Shown one piece after another: positions 1 through 6,630 of a DNA stretch of 19,492 nt. The stretch covers positions 1-19,492 of the forward strand of contig JBBQKI010000036.1 of the NCBI GenBank assembly GCA_038326725.1, read 5' to 3'. The DNA is from JBBQKI01 sp038326725 (GTDB taxonomy: Bacteria > Bacteroidota > Bacteroidia > Flavobacteriales > Flavobacteriaceae). The notes beneath the pieces are model-generated. The model had not been told where the DNA came from and searched no databases. It saw only the letters and a program-made list of their open reading frames with translations. Both the position numbers and the translations under genes were made by a program. The stretch's first letter is position 1. Every line of letters begins with the position of its first letter.

Positions 1-2
1 AC

Positions 3-74
3 CCTTATGAAAAAACAGGGTTTTTCCTCTTGACACGCATGTGGGAGATGTTGCACCTTTATGGCATAAATTAA
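3..74 (+). CDS. C-terminal end of an unidentified protein (partial)
   Basis: Frame 3 is open from the left edge to a TAA at 72-74 and encodes about 23 residues ending in LTRMWEMLHLYGIN. The composition reads like a real protein end, and a strong intrinsic terminator follows 25 bases downstream in the same direction, which supports a gene ending here. Too little is visible to name a family. The other plus-strand frames stop sooner (TGA at 8-10 and 31-33). It converges with ahcY. Confidence 0.5.
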   Translation, partial: PYEKTGFFLLTRMWEMLHLYGIN

Positions 75-98
75 TTGGGGAGTTAATTTTAAGTTGGG

Positions 99-131
99 AA
101 AGGGCCGTCTGTTTTGGACGGCCTTTTCTTT
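99..131 (+). terminator. Rho-independent terminator of the left-edge gene
   Basis: GGCCGTC (103-109) pairs perfectly with GACGGCC (117-123) around a 7-base loop. The stem extends outward through a G-T wobble and A-T pairs (99-102 with 124-127), then TTTTCTTTT follows. It lies between convergent genes, so it most likely ends the gene entering from the left. The A-rich left flank could let it work weakly on the opposite strand too. Confidence 0.85.
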
Positions 132-150
132 TGGGGGAAAACCGCCCAAT

Positions 151-186
151 AAAAAAAACCCTAATCCCAAAAAATAGGAAAAGGGC
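151..186 (-). terminator. Probable Rho-independent terminator of ahcY
   Basis: Read on the minus strand, CCC and TCC arms pair with GGA and GGG across a short internal loop (159-161 with 183-185; 165-167 with 177-179), followed by eight T residues (A run 151-158 on the plus strand). It sits 60-100 bases beyond the ahcY stop codon. The stem is imperfect, so confidence is moderate. Confidence 0.6.
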
Positions 187-247
187 TTACTAATTATTTA
201 AATCTAAAATCGTAGCGTTCTAACCTCTAGCCTGTAATCTCTAAAAT

Positions 248-1564
248 CTAATACCTGTAATACTCCGGTTTAAAAGGTCCTTCCACTTCCACACCTATAT
301 ATTCGGCTTGGTCCGGACGTAGTTCGGTAAGCTCTATGCCTATTTTTTCCAAATGCAGTTTTGCCACTTTTTCATCCAAATGTTTGGGGAGCATATATAC
401 TTCATGTTCATAATTTTCACCATTCTTCCACAGCTCTATTTGGGCTAGGGTCTGGTTGGTAAAAGAGTTGCTCATCACAAAACTGGGGTGGCCGTTGGCA
501 CAGCCCAAATTCACTAAACGGCCTTCAGCCAAAAGGATGACATCTTTTCCGCCAATGGTGTACTTATCTACCTGTGGCTTAATTTCAACCTTGGTATGTC
601 CATGGTTTTTGTTCAGCCAGGCCACCGCGATTTCGTTATCGAAATGCCCGATGTTGCAAACTATGGTTTTATCCTTCATCACTTCAAAATGCTCGCCGCG
701 AACAATATCCTTGTTGCCGGTAGTTGTGATGATTATATCGGCTTTTTCGATAACGGTTTCCAGTTTCTTTACTTCAAAACCGTCCATGGCTGCCTGCAGG
801 GCACAAATGGGGTCAATTTCGGTAACGATAACGATGGAACCCGCGCCCTTGAAGGAAGCAGCGGTGCCCTTGCCCACATCGCCATAACCGCAGACCACCA
901 CGCGTTTTCCGGCAAGCATAATATCGGTGGCACGGCGGACGGCATCCACGGCACTTTCGCGACAACCGTATTTATTGTCGAATTTCGATTTGGTAACGCT
1001 ATCATTAATATTGATGGCAGGCATGGGCAAAGTCCCTTTTTTCACGCGTTCGTACAAACGGTGGACGCCCGTGGTGGTTTCTTCGGAAATACCTTTTACT
1101 CCGGCGGCCAGTTCCGGGTATTTGTCCAAAACCATATTGGTAAGGTCGCCGCCATCGTCCAAAATCATGTTCAAAGGTTTTCGGTCATCACCAAAAAACA
1201 ATGTTTGCTCAATGCACCAATCAAATTCTTCTTCAGTCATCCCTTTCCAGGCATAAACCGAAAAACCCGCTTCGGCAATGGCCGCAGCGGCATGGTCTTG
1301 AGTTGAAAAAATATTGCAGGAGCTCCAGGTTACTTCGGCGCCCAAGGCTTTCAAGGTTTCAATCAATACAGCGGTTTGTATGGTCATGTGAAGGCATCCT
1401 GCAATGCGCGCACCTTTCAAGGGTTGCTCATTTCCGTATTCTTCACGTAGCGACATCAAGCCCGGCATCTCGGCTTCGGCCAGTTCAATTTCTTTTCTAC
1501 CCCAAGATGCAAGGGAAATATCTTTTACTTTAAAGGCGGTGTAAGGCACTGTTTTCGTTGACAT
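248..1564 (-). CDS. ahcY: Adenosylhomocysteinase (S-adenosyl-L-homocysteine hydrolase)
   Basis: A 438-residue protein, the usual bacterial length. It reversibly cleaves S-adenosylhomocysteine to adenosine and homocysteine using bound NAD+, clearing the product inhibitor of SAM-dependent methyltransferases in the cytoplasm. Visible signatures are the N-terminal SLASWGRKEIELAEAEMPGL block, the substrate-binding segments around CNIFSTQDHAAAAI, the NAD-binding GKRVVVCGYGDVGKGTA glycine loop, and the C-terminal GPFKPEYYRY motif that reaches the neighbouring subunit. I chose the ATG at 1564, giving MSTKTVPYTAF; the reading frame extends upstream to a TTG at 1588, but those eight residues are not typical. 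A TAnnTTTG -7 element lies about 65 bases upstream. It is transcribed alone, divergent from the phosphopantetheinyl transferase gene. Identification is very secure. Confidence 0.98.
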   Translation of the reverse strand: MSTKTVPYTAFKVKDISLASWGRKEIELAEAEMPGLMSLREEYGNEQPLKGARIAGCLHMTIQTAVLIETLKALGAEVTWSSCNIFSTQDHAAAAIAEAGFSVYAWKGMTEEEFDWCIEQTLFFGDDRKPLNMILDDGGDLTNMVLDKYPELAAGVKGISEETTTGVHRLYERVKKGTLPMPAININDSVTKSKFDNKYGCRESAVDAVRRATDIMLAGKRVVVCGYGDVGKGTAASFKGAGSIVIVTEIDPICALQAAMDGFEVKKLETVIEKADIIITTTGNKDIVRGEHFEVMKDKTIVCNIGHFDNEIAVAWLNKNHGHTKVEIKPQVDKYTIGGKDVILLAEGRLVNLGCANGHPSFVMSNSFTNQTLAQIELWKNGENYEHEVYMLPKHLDEKVAKLHLEKIGIELTELRPDQAEYIGVEVEGPFKPEYYRY

Positions 1565-1628
1565 ATTGTTATATTTGTGAATACCCAAAATGGGAAATTA
1601 GTTTTTATTTTAATTTAAAATACGGAAG

Positions 1629-1636
1629 CAAAAGTA
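1629..1636 (-). promoter_or_regulatory. Candidate -7 promoter element for ahcY
   Basis: On the minus strand the sequence reads TACTTTTG, an exact match to the Bacteroidota -7 consensus TAnnTTTG. It would place transcription start near 1622-1625 and give ahcY a leader of about 60 bases. No convincing -33 TTG is seen at the usual spacing, so this rests on the -7 element alone. Confidence 0.45.
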
Positions 1637-1643
1637 CATAATA

Positions 1644-1651
1644 TACCTTTA
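1644..1651 (+). promoter_or_regulatory. Weak candidate -7 element for the PPTase operon
   Basis: TACCTTTA matches TAnnTTTG at all but the last base. It lies 6 bases before the PPTase start codon, so transcription would begin at or next to the ATG. No -33 element is evident. The region is AT-rich, so a chance match is possible. Confidence 0.3.
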
Positions 1652-1657
1652 ATTTTT

Positions 1658-2299
1658 ATGCCACTTTACAAAACTATAACGGTAAATATCAATACGAAAG
1701 TTCTCATTTGGAAGATTGAGGAATCTTTTGAATTTCTTTCAAACAAAATGGAACTTACCAATATTTGCGGACAGCGGGTAATGAAAATGAAGAGCGATTT
1801 GCACAAACGAGGTTTTATGAGCATCCGGCATTTGCTGGCTTTGGAGGGCTATACGGATAAGGATTTGTTTTACGATGAAAATGGAAAGCCGCATTTAAAG
1901 GATGGAAAACATATTTCCATTACTCATTCCTTTATTTTTTCGGCTATAATCATAAGTGACACCGAAGTGGGACTTGATATTGAAAAACAGCGGAACAAAA
2001 TTTTGAAAATTGCGCATAAATTCACGCCTATCGAAGAATACCGAACGCTTGCGAATGATGATGCTATTATCCGGAAGCTCACCATAGTTTGGGGTGCCAA
2101 GGAATCTTTATACAAAAGTTTTGCGAACGTTGGGGTTAGTTTTCTGCAACACATTTATGTTGAAGAATTTCCGCTGGACGAAAATAAAACCACTGCCACG
2201 GTAACTTTTGAAGATAGAAGAAGCCAGTATGACGTTCATTTTTTGGAATTTGAAGGCTTCACTTGCACTTACGCACTTCTGGCAGAAAAGGCTTCATAA
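1658..2299 (+). CDS. 4'-phosphopantetheinyl transferase superfamily protein
   Basis: A 213-residue Sfp/AcpS-superfamily enzyme. Such enzymes transfer the 4'-phosphopantetheine arm of CoA to a serine of acyl, peptidyl or aryl carrier proteins. Both signature motifs are visible: GLDIE at residues 105-109, whose acidic residues bind Mg2+, and WGAKESLYK at 145-153 with the catalytic Lys-Glu pair. The segment ISITHS (86-91) matches the conserved HxS-type region before them. The length fits a single-chain Sfp-like enzyme rather than the roughly 120-residue AcpS. The start at 1658 gives MPLYKTI, with no Shine-Dalgarno site. The stop overlaps the next gene's ATG by one base (TAATG), which implies translational coupling with the GGGP-synthase-like gene. 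No carrier protein or synthase is nearby, so the substrate is unknown; it may be the housekeeping carrier-protein activator. Confidence 0.9.
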   Translation: MPLYKTITVNINTKVLIWKIEESFEFLSNKMELTNICGQRVMKMKSDLHKRGFMSIRHLLALEGYTDKDLFYDENGKPHLKDGKHISITHSFIFSAIIISDTEVGLDIEKQRNKILKIAHKFTPIEEYRTLANDDAIIRKLTIVWGAKESLYKSFANVGVSFLQHIYVEEFPLDENKTTATVTFEDRRSQYDVHFLEFEGFTCTYALLAEKAS

Positions 2300-3003
2300 T
2301 GCAGGAACCCAAATTTTACGAATCTTTATGCCAAATTATTCCCGATGGAAAAAAAGGCTTGGCCATACTCATAGACCCCGATAAATTCAAGGCTGAAGAT
2401 GCAAAATCGTTTTTAAAAAAAATACCAGAAACAACCACTCATCTCTTTGTTGGGGGCAGTTTTGTTGAAAATGGGGCAACGGAAGCTACCGTAAAAGCAT
2501 TGAAAAGCTGTACCAAATTGCCCATTTTTTTATTCCCCGGCGATAGTTCACAAATAACGGAAGAAGCAGACGCCCTGCTTTTTCTATCTTTGCTTTCCGG
2601 CCGAAATGCCGAATATTTGGTGGGGCAACAGGTGAAATCCATTTCAAGATTGAGAAACTCCAAACTGGAAATAATCCCCACGGGTTATTTGCTTTTGGAT
2701 GGTGGCAATGAATCTGCCGTAGCGCGAGTGAGCAATACATCGCCGCTTTCGCAGGAAAATATTGAAAATATTGTTTACACAGCTTTGGCCGGACAATTTA
2801 TGGGGGCAAAACTGATTTATTTGGAAGCGGGGAGTGGTGCCAAAATCGCCGTAAGACCGGAAATAATTTCTGCCGTAAAAAAGGAATTGAATATCCCGCT
2901 CATCGTGGGCGGCGGCATCAAAACGGAAATGCAAAAAAAGACTGCTTATGCTGCCGGGGCAGATTTGGTTGTCATGGGAACGGCATTTGAAAAAGCCCCC
3001 TGA
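2299..3003 (+). CDS. Geranylgeranylglyceryl phosphate synthase family protein (PcrB/GGGPS-like)
   Basis: A 234-residue TIM-barrel prenyltransferase of the GGGPS/PcrB family, which joins a polyprenyl diphosphate to sn-glycerol-1-phosphate as the first ether-lipid step. Family blocks are in order: ILIDPDKF (24-30 region), VGGSF (51-55), LFPGDSSQIT (78-87), YLEAGSGA (174-181), IVGGGIKT (202-209) and ADLVVMGTAFE (221-231). The glycine-rich phosphate-binding loops of the barrel are intact. Homologues in Flavobacteriia have been shown by others to make GGGP; the cellular role of the product there is unsettled. I chose the ATG at 2299, which overlaps the PPTase stop, over an upstream in-frame ATG at 2263. 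The C-terminus looks cut short: a GC-rich palindromic repeat supplies the last residues and the TGA stop, directly after GTAFEK, where relatives normally continue for several more residues. Confidence 0.9.
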   Translation: MQEPKFYESLCQIIPDGKKGLAILIDPDKFKAEDAKSFLKKIPETTTHLFVGGSFVENGATEATVKALKSCTKLPIFLFPGDSSQITEEADALLFLSLLSGRNAEYLVGQQVKSISRLRNSKLEIIPTGYLLLDGGNESAVARVSNTSPLSQENIENIVYTALAGQFMGAKLIYLEAGSGAKIAVRPEIISAVKKELNIPLIVGGGIKTEMQKKTAYAAGADLVVMGTAFEKAP

Positions 3004-3017
3004 CCCCCTGAGGGGGA
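2995..3017. repeat. GC-rich palindromic repeat at the 3' end of the GGGPS gene
   Basis: Bases 2996-3016 read C5-TGA-C5-TGA-G5. The second C5 (3004-3008) can pair with the G5 (3012-3016). The G+C content stands out sharply from the flanks. It contains the TGA stop codon of the upstream gene. No T-run follows, so it is not a good intrinsic terminator. It resembles in layout (C-run, GAC/TGAC, C-run, short loop, G-run) the repeat inside leuS at 19257-19286. Confidence 0.6.
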
Positions 3018-3075
3018 ATTCTAACATCATTTAAAAGCGCCAATTTTCTCTACCACGGGAGCACTTTTATAATTG

Positions 3076-3083
3076 TAACTTTG
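3076..3083 (+). promoter_or_regulatory. Candidate -7 element for the thiamine-binding protein operon
   Basis: TAACTTTG is an exact match to TAnnTTTG and lies 19 bases before the ATG at 3103, predicting a leader of about 13-16 bases. A clear -33 TTG is not seen; only a T-run at 3044-3047 is near. It suggests that the thiamine-binding, PnuC, NadR-like, DUF4301 and ArfB genes can be transcribed separately from PPTase and GGGPS. No THI-box is present in this 99-base gap. Confidence 0.5.
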
Positions 3084-3102
3084 GAGATAAAATTACATCC
3101 CT

Positions 3103-3363
3103 ATGAAAATTTCTGTTGAACTTACTCTCACCCCAATTCAGGATAACTACGAGCCTGCAATAATAAATTTCATCAAAAGCCTGCGCAATTCCGAGTTGAC
3201 GGTTTTGGAAAATCCATTGAGCACACAAGTTTATGGCGATTATGACATCGTGATGGCTTTGCTTCAAAAAGAAATGAAAACCGCATTGGAAGCGGTGGAC
3301 AGGGGATTGATATATATGAAAATCGTAAAATCAGACCGTAGCGATTATGAACCAAATTTTTAA
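3103..3363 (+). CDS. Thiamine-binding protein (DUF77/MTH1187-YkoF family)
   Basis: An 86-residue protein with the look of the small ferredoxin-like-fold family formerly called DUF77 (MTH1187/YkoF-type), some members of which bind thiamine. Visible signatures are the opening ISVELTLTPI strand, a central ENPLSTQVYGDYD segment (around residues 36-48) and the helix VMALLQKEM after it. There is no signal peptide, so it is probably cytoplasmic; members form tetramers. The downstream pnuC-like gene starts inside its last codons (17-base overlap), so the two are co-translated. Beside a PnuC transporter and, 3 kb on, a TPP-riboswitch-controlled outer-membrane receptor, a role in thiamine handling is likely. 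Direct ligand evidence cannot be read from sequence. Confidence 0.8.
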   Translation: MKISVELTLTPIQDNYEPAIINFIKSLRNSELTVLENPLSTQVYGDYDIVMALLQKEMKTALEAVDRGLIYMKIVKSDRSDYEPNF

Positions 3364-3979
3364 TTGGCTTTTTTCGCAGTATGAAAATACCCCGGTCCAT
3401 TTGGTGATTTTGGAATTGGCCGCGGTTTTTTTTGGAGTATTGAGTCCCATTTATTCCAAGGACAACAATATTTTGGTATACCCAACGGGGCTAATCAGCA
3501 CTGCGATTTATGTTTATATCCTTATAGTTTATGAGCTTTTGGGCGATATGCTGATCAATGCCTATTATTTTGGAATGAGCATTTTCGGGTGGTATTTTTG
3601 GACCCGAAAAACCGGACCAAATAATTATACCCCAATAACCCGTACTACCAAAAAAGAACATTTAATTTCCCTTGGTATTTTTATAGCTACAGTAATTTTT
3701 GTATTCGCCATTTATAAATTTTTCGGGAAATGGACGAGTTGGACAGCATACGTTGACACCTTCACCACAGGTTTGTTCTTTGTCGGGATGTGGCTTATGG
3801 CAAAAAAGAAATTGGAGAACTGGATTTATTGGATCGTGGGCGATTTGATTTCGGTCCCGCTATATTTTTATAAAGGCCTTTTTTTTAGCGGAATTTTATT
3901 TATTTTAATGACAATCATCGCCATTTACGGCTATAAAGCATGGAAAAATCCCTTGAACAACAGGCTTCGAACTGTTTAA
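3347..3979 (+). CDS. pnuC: PnuC/PnuT-family vitamin transporter
   Basis: A 210-residue inner-membrane protein with about seven hydrophobic segments, typical of the PnuC family of facilitative carriers that take up unphosphorylated vitamins, which a cytoplasmic kinase then traps. Family landmarks are the aromatic FGMSIFGWYFW stretch (75-85), the basic loop with NNYTPI (92-97), and the C-terminal block from ENWIYWIVGDLISVPLY through the YKG motif (157-177). Classical PnuC carries nicotinamide riboside; the PnuT subgroup carries thiamine. The start at 3347 overlaps the thiamine-binding gene, and the 3' end overlaps the NadR-like kinase by 40 bases, so transporter and kinase are tightly coupled. 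The thiamine-related neighbours argue for thiamine, the NadR-like neighbour for nicotinamide riboside; the substrate stays open. Confidence 0.9.
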   Translation: MNQIFNWLFSQYENTPVHLVILELAAVFFGVLSPIYSKDNNILVYPTGLISTAIYVYILIVYELLGDMLINAYYFGMSIFGWYFWTRKTGPNNYTPITRTTKKEHLISLGIFIATVIFVFAIYKFFGKWTSWTAYVDTFTTGLFFVGMWLMAKKKLENWIYWIVGDLISVPLYFYKGLFFSGILFILMTIIAIYGYKAWKNPLNNRLRTV

Positions 3980-4515
3980 AAATTGTTTTGTTCGGCCCGG
4001 AATCTACAGGGAAAACAACCCTTGCGAAGCAATTGGCCGATCATTACAAAACCCTTTGGGTACCGGAATTCATGCGGGAATACCTTCAGAAAAAATGGGA
4101 TTTGCATCAAGAAAAAGTTTCAAAAGCAGATTTGCTTCCCATTGCTTTTGGACAAATGAAGACAGAAAACGAAGCAGCTTTAAAATGTACAAATCTGCTG
4201 CTTTGCGATACCAACCTTTTGGAAATCAAAGTGTATTCCGAATATTATTACAAAGGATTTTGCCCGCCCAAAATAAAGAAAGCGGCTTTAAGTAATAACT
4301 ATGTTCTTTACTTTTTAACAGCTATAGATACCGTTTGGGAGGCCGACGATTTGCGCGACAGGCCTGAAGAAAGGGAAAAATTGTTTCGTATTTTTGAAGC
4401 CGAATTGATAAAAAATAGCCTTCTGTTTCAAACTTTAGAGGGTTCCGAACCCGAAAGAATGAAGGCCGCCATTGAAACTATTGATGAATTGCTGATGAAA
4501 AATAAAAAATGCTGA
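3940..4515 (+). CDS. NadR-like AAA_28 kinase (ribosylnicotinamide kinase-like)
   Basis: A 191-residue P-loop kinase resembling the C-terminal kinase domain of NadR, without the N-terminal nucleotidyltransferase or DNA-binding domains. The Walker A motif GPESTGKTT is at 19-27. VPEFMREYL (41-49) is the characteristic NadR-type substrate loop, CDTNLLEIKVYSEYY (89-103) supplies the Walker B-like acidic residue, and WEADDLRDRPEER (133-145) is the conserved lid region. In NadR this domain phosphorylates nicotinamide riboside to NMN. It overlaps pnuC by 40 bases and the DUF4301 gene by 7 bases (ATG-C-TGA). The pairing fits uptake followed by trapping through phosphorylation. Because the neighbours bind or transport thiamine, the acceptor could instead be thiamine; that is inference from context only. 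Confidence 0.85.
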   Translation: MEKSLEQQASNCLKIVLFGPESTGKTTLAKQLADHYKTLWVPEFMREYLQKKWDLHQEKVSKADLLPIAFGQMKTENEAALKCTNLLLCDTNLLEIKVYSEYYYKGFCPPKIKKAALSNNYVLYFLTAIDTVWEADDLRDRPEEREKLFRIFEAELIKNSLLFQTLEGSEPERMKAAIETIDELLMKNKKC

Positions 4516-6035
4516 CAGAAAAAGATTTACTGCAAATAAAGGCATACGGACTTTCCGAAAAGGACGTCCTTTCACAATTGGAAACTTTTTCAAATGGAAT
4601 TCCCTTTGCCGAAGTGGTCGAGGCGGCATGGATTGGTAATGGGATCGAAATATTTTCAAAAGAAAAAGAAGATGAACTTATCTCCCTTTTTGATGAAAAG
4701 ATTAAAGGTTTGAAAAGTGTAAAATTTGTTCCGGCATCGGGCGCGGCCACAAGAATGTTTAAGGATTTGCATCAATTTTTAGAGGAATATTCAAAAGAAG
4801 AAAATTTCTCTGATTATCTTCAAAAAACAAAAAACTCTGCAATCAAAACTTTTTTTGAATCCAAAAATAAGTTTGCTTTTACCGAAATGGTTTTCAAAAA
4901 ACTAAGAAAGGATTTTCCCGATTTTGATTCCTTTTCGAAGGGAAAACAAAACCTACTTTTTGTAAAAATGATGTTGGACGATGGGCGTTTCAATTTTAAT
5001 GAAACTCCCAAAGGGTTAATTCCTTTTCATAAATATCCAAACAAAGCGGCCACTGCTTTTGAAGAGCAATTATTAGAAGCCTCACATTACGTTTCGTTCA
5101 AAGACAAAATAAATCTTCATTTCACTGTTTCCGAAGAGCATCAAGTGAAATTCCATACTGAATTTGAAAATATAATAATCGAGCTTAAAAAAAAGACCCA
5201 TTCCACTTTTGAAATCTCGTATTCCTTTCAGCAAAAACATACGGACACCATTGCAGCCACCATGGAAAATCTGCCTTTTAAAGATGAAAGCGGAAATCTT
5301 GTTTTCCGTCCGTCAGGGCACGGTGCTTTGCTTAAAAATTTGAATGAAATAGATGCGGATATTATTTTCATTAAAAACATCGATAACGTTGTGCCGGAAA
5401 ATGAAGTGGAAAATATTGCCTTTTATAAAAAGATTTTGGCCGGAAAATTAATTGAACTTCAAGCGAAAATATCCACATTCCTAAAAAATTTGGAGCAATC
5501 GGATGATTTTGAAACTGAAGAGGAAGCCATTTTTTTTCTTCAAAAGGAATTGAACGTAAAATCCATTCCAAAAAATAGGAACGAAATAATAAATATTCTC
5601 AATCGTCCGATCAGGGTTTGCGGGGTTGTGAAAAATACGGGAGCACCCGGTGGTGGACCTTTTTGGGTGAAGAATGAAAAAGGAGAAATTTCTCTCCAAA
5701 TCGTGGAAACTGCGCAAATTGATTTGTATGATTCAAAACAAAAAGCGAAAGTGGAAGCTTCCACCCATTTTAATCCTGTTGATTTGGTTTGCGGCGTAAA
5801 TAATTACAAAGGCGAAAAGTATGATCTTCAAAAATTTTCGGATCCAAATACTGGTTTTATTTCAATAAAATCTTTCCAAGGGAAACCTTTAAAAGCTTTG
5901 GAGCTTCCAGGTTTATGGAATGGGGCAATGGCAAACTGGAACACGGTTTTCGTTGAAGTGCCACAAATAACCTTTAATCCGGTAAAAACCGTGACCGATC
6001 TTTTGCAGGAAACACATATCCCTAAAACTAAATGA
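4509..6035 (+). CDS. DUF4301 family protein, possibly nucleotidyltransferase-like
   Basis: A 508-residue cytoplasmic protein that matches, as I recall it, the Bacteroidota family DUF4301; no function is established to my knowledge. Motifs I can see: VPASGAATRMFKDL (74-87), reminiscent of the glycine-rich nucleotide-binding loop of sugar-phosphate nucleotidyltransferases; FRPSGHGALLKNL (266-278) and FIKNIDNVVPE (287-297), which resemble the GNGG and VDN metal-site segments of UDP-sugar pyrophosphorylases; then NTGAPGGGPFWV (376-387), STHFNPVDLVCG (418-429) and ELPGLWNGAMANWNTVFVEV (465-484). There is no signal peptide. It overlaps the NadR-like kinase by 7 bases and the ArfB-like gene by 4 (ATGA). 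The nucleotidyltransferase idea is my inference from motif order and needs a structural comparison. Confidence 0.75.
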   Translation: MLTEKDLLQIKAYGLSEKDVLSQLETFSNGIPFAEVVEAAWIGNGIEIFSKEKEDELISLFDEKIKGLKSVKFVPASGAATRMFKDLHQFLEEYSKEENFSDYLQKTKNSAIKTFFESKNKFAFTEMVFKKLRKDFPDFDSFSKGKQNLLFVKMMLDDGRFNFNETPKGLIPFHKYPNKAATAFEEQLLEASHYVSFKDKINLHFTVSEEHQVKFHTEFENIIIELKKKTHSTFEISYSFQQKHTDTIAATMENLPFKDESGNLVFRPSGHGALLKNLNEIDADIIFIKNIDNVVPENEVENIAFYKKILAGKLIELQAKISTFLKNLEQSDDFETEEEAIFFLQKELNVKSIPKNRNEIINILNRPIRVCGVVKNTGAPGGGPFWVKNEKGEISLQIVETAQIDLYDSKQKAKVEASTHFNPVDLVCGVNNYKGEKYDLQKFSDPNTGFISIKSFQGKPLKALELPGLWNGAMANWNTVFVEVPQITFNPVKTVTDLLQETHIPKTK

Positions 6036-6436
6036 ATATTGAAAAACTGATAGGGGAACTTACCTTTAAGGCCGTAAGAAGTAGCGGTCCCGGCGGACAG
6101 CACGTAAACAAAACTTCTTCAAAAGTGGAAATTGGTTTTAACATTGAAAACTCGGAAGCCTTTTCTGAAACTGAAAAAGAAAGGCTTTGTGAAAAATTGG
6201 TTACAAAAATTACCTCTGAGAAAACCTTAACCATTTCCTGTAGCGAAACCCGAAGCCAACACCGCAACAAGGCATTGGGAATAGAAAAATTGGTTGAATT
6301 ATTACAACAAAACTTGAAAGTGGCCAAGCCAAGAAAGAAAACAAAACCTTCAAAAAGCGTTATCGAAAGACGGTTGGCATCCAAAAAAACAACTGCCTTA
6401 AAAAAAACCAACCGTAGGCCTCCCAACCAAGATTAA
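6032..6436 (+). CDS. arfB: ArfB/YaeJ-like peptidyl-tRNA hydrolase (RF-1 domain)
   Basis: A 134-residue single-domain release-factor-like protein. The catalytic GGQ is at 21-23 inside SSGPGGQHVNKTSSKVE, which hydrolyses peptidyl-tRNA in the ribosomal peptidyl-transferase centre. A SETRSQHRNK segment (about 70-79) is typical of the RF-1 domain, and the C-terminal tail (about 97-134) is rich in Lys and Arg, as in ArfB, where it enters the empty mRNA channel of stalled ribosomes. Codon-recognition domains of RF1 and RF2 are absent. The length is close to E. coli ArfB (140). The ATGA overlap with DUF4301 shows it is the last gene of that operon. Role: stop-codon-independent rescue of stalled ribosomes. 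Its link to the vitamin genes is probably only positional. Confidence 0.92.
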   Translation: MNIEKLIGELTFKAVRSSGPGGQHVNKTSSKVEIGFNIENSEAFSETEKERLCEKLVTKITSEKTLTISCSETRSQHRNKALGIEKLVELLQQNLKVAKPRKKTKPSKSVIERRLASKKTTALKKTNRRPPNQD

Positions 6437-6463
6437 GAATTACCCAAAAACGGTGTATTTTTT

Positions 6464-6499
6464 TTTGGCTTATAACTCAAAACGATTTTCCTATCTTTG
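6464..6499 (+). promoter_or_regulatory. Candidate promoter for the TPP riboswitch and receptor transcript
   Basis: The -7 element TATCTTTG (6492-6499) matches TAnnTTTG exactly. A TTTG at 6464-6467 could serve as the -33 element, though the 24-base spacing is longer than usual. The predicted start near 6504-6506 falls at the 5' edge of the riboswitch aptamer, which supports this placement. Confidence 0.6.
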
Positions 6500-6504
6500 G
6501 CCCA

Positions 6505-6630
6505 CATCTCAAAGGGGTGCCAATCCTAATTAAGAATTAAGAATGCAGAATTGAAAAATTCATAATTCTGAATTAAGAAAAGCTGAGATCATACCCAAAG
6601 AACCTGGGCGGGTAATGCTGCCAAGGGACA
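6505..6630 (+). promoter_or_regulatory. TPP riboswitch (THI element)
   Basis: All conserved THI-box segments appear in order: GGGGTGCC (6514-6521), GCTGAGAT (6582-6589) followed by ATACCC (6591-6596), GAACCTG (6600-6606, preceded by AAA), and GGGTAATGCTGCC ending in AAGGGA (to 6628). In the last part GGCGG pairs with CTGCC around GTAATG as P5. It binds thiamine pyrophosphate and would switch off the downstream receptor when thiamine is plentiful. The variable P3 arm (6522-6581) is about 60 bases and holds an AT-rich repeat. This element and its leader account for the 331-base gap between the ArfB-like gene and the receptor. Confidence 0.95.
6527..6577. repeat. AT-rich repeat filling the riboswitch P3 arm
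   Basis: Tandem copies of GAATTAAG-like units (AATTAAGAATTAAGAAT, 6528-6544) are followed by CAGAATT (6546-6552), a spacer, and AATTCTG (6564-6570), which pair as a 7-base stem; AATTAAG recurs at 6571-6577. The outer TAATT (6527-6531) can pair with AATTA (6571-6575). The composition differs strongly from the conserved aptamer cores on both sides. Confidence 0.65.

Noticed and set aside
596..1306. A 236-residue open frame on the plus strand opposite ahcY
   Set aside because: It lies wholly antisense to a very well conserved gene and its translation has no recognisable motif; codon bias of ahcY explains the open frame.
1562..1588. Longer ahcY start at an upstream TTG
   Set aside because: The extra residues are not typical of the family, while the ATG at 1564 gives the standard 438-residue protein.
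3004..3016. C5-TGA-G5 hairpin as an intrinsic terminator after the GGGP synthase
   Set aside because: No T-run follows the stem; it fits better as a dispersed palindromic repeat.
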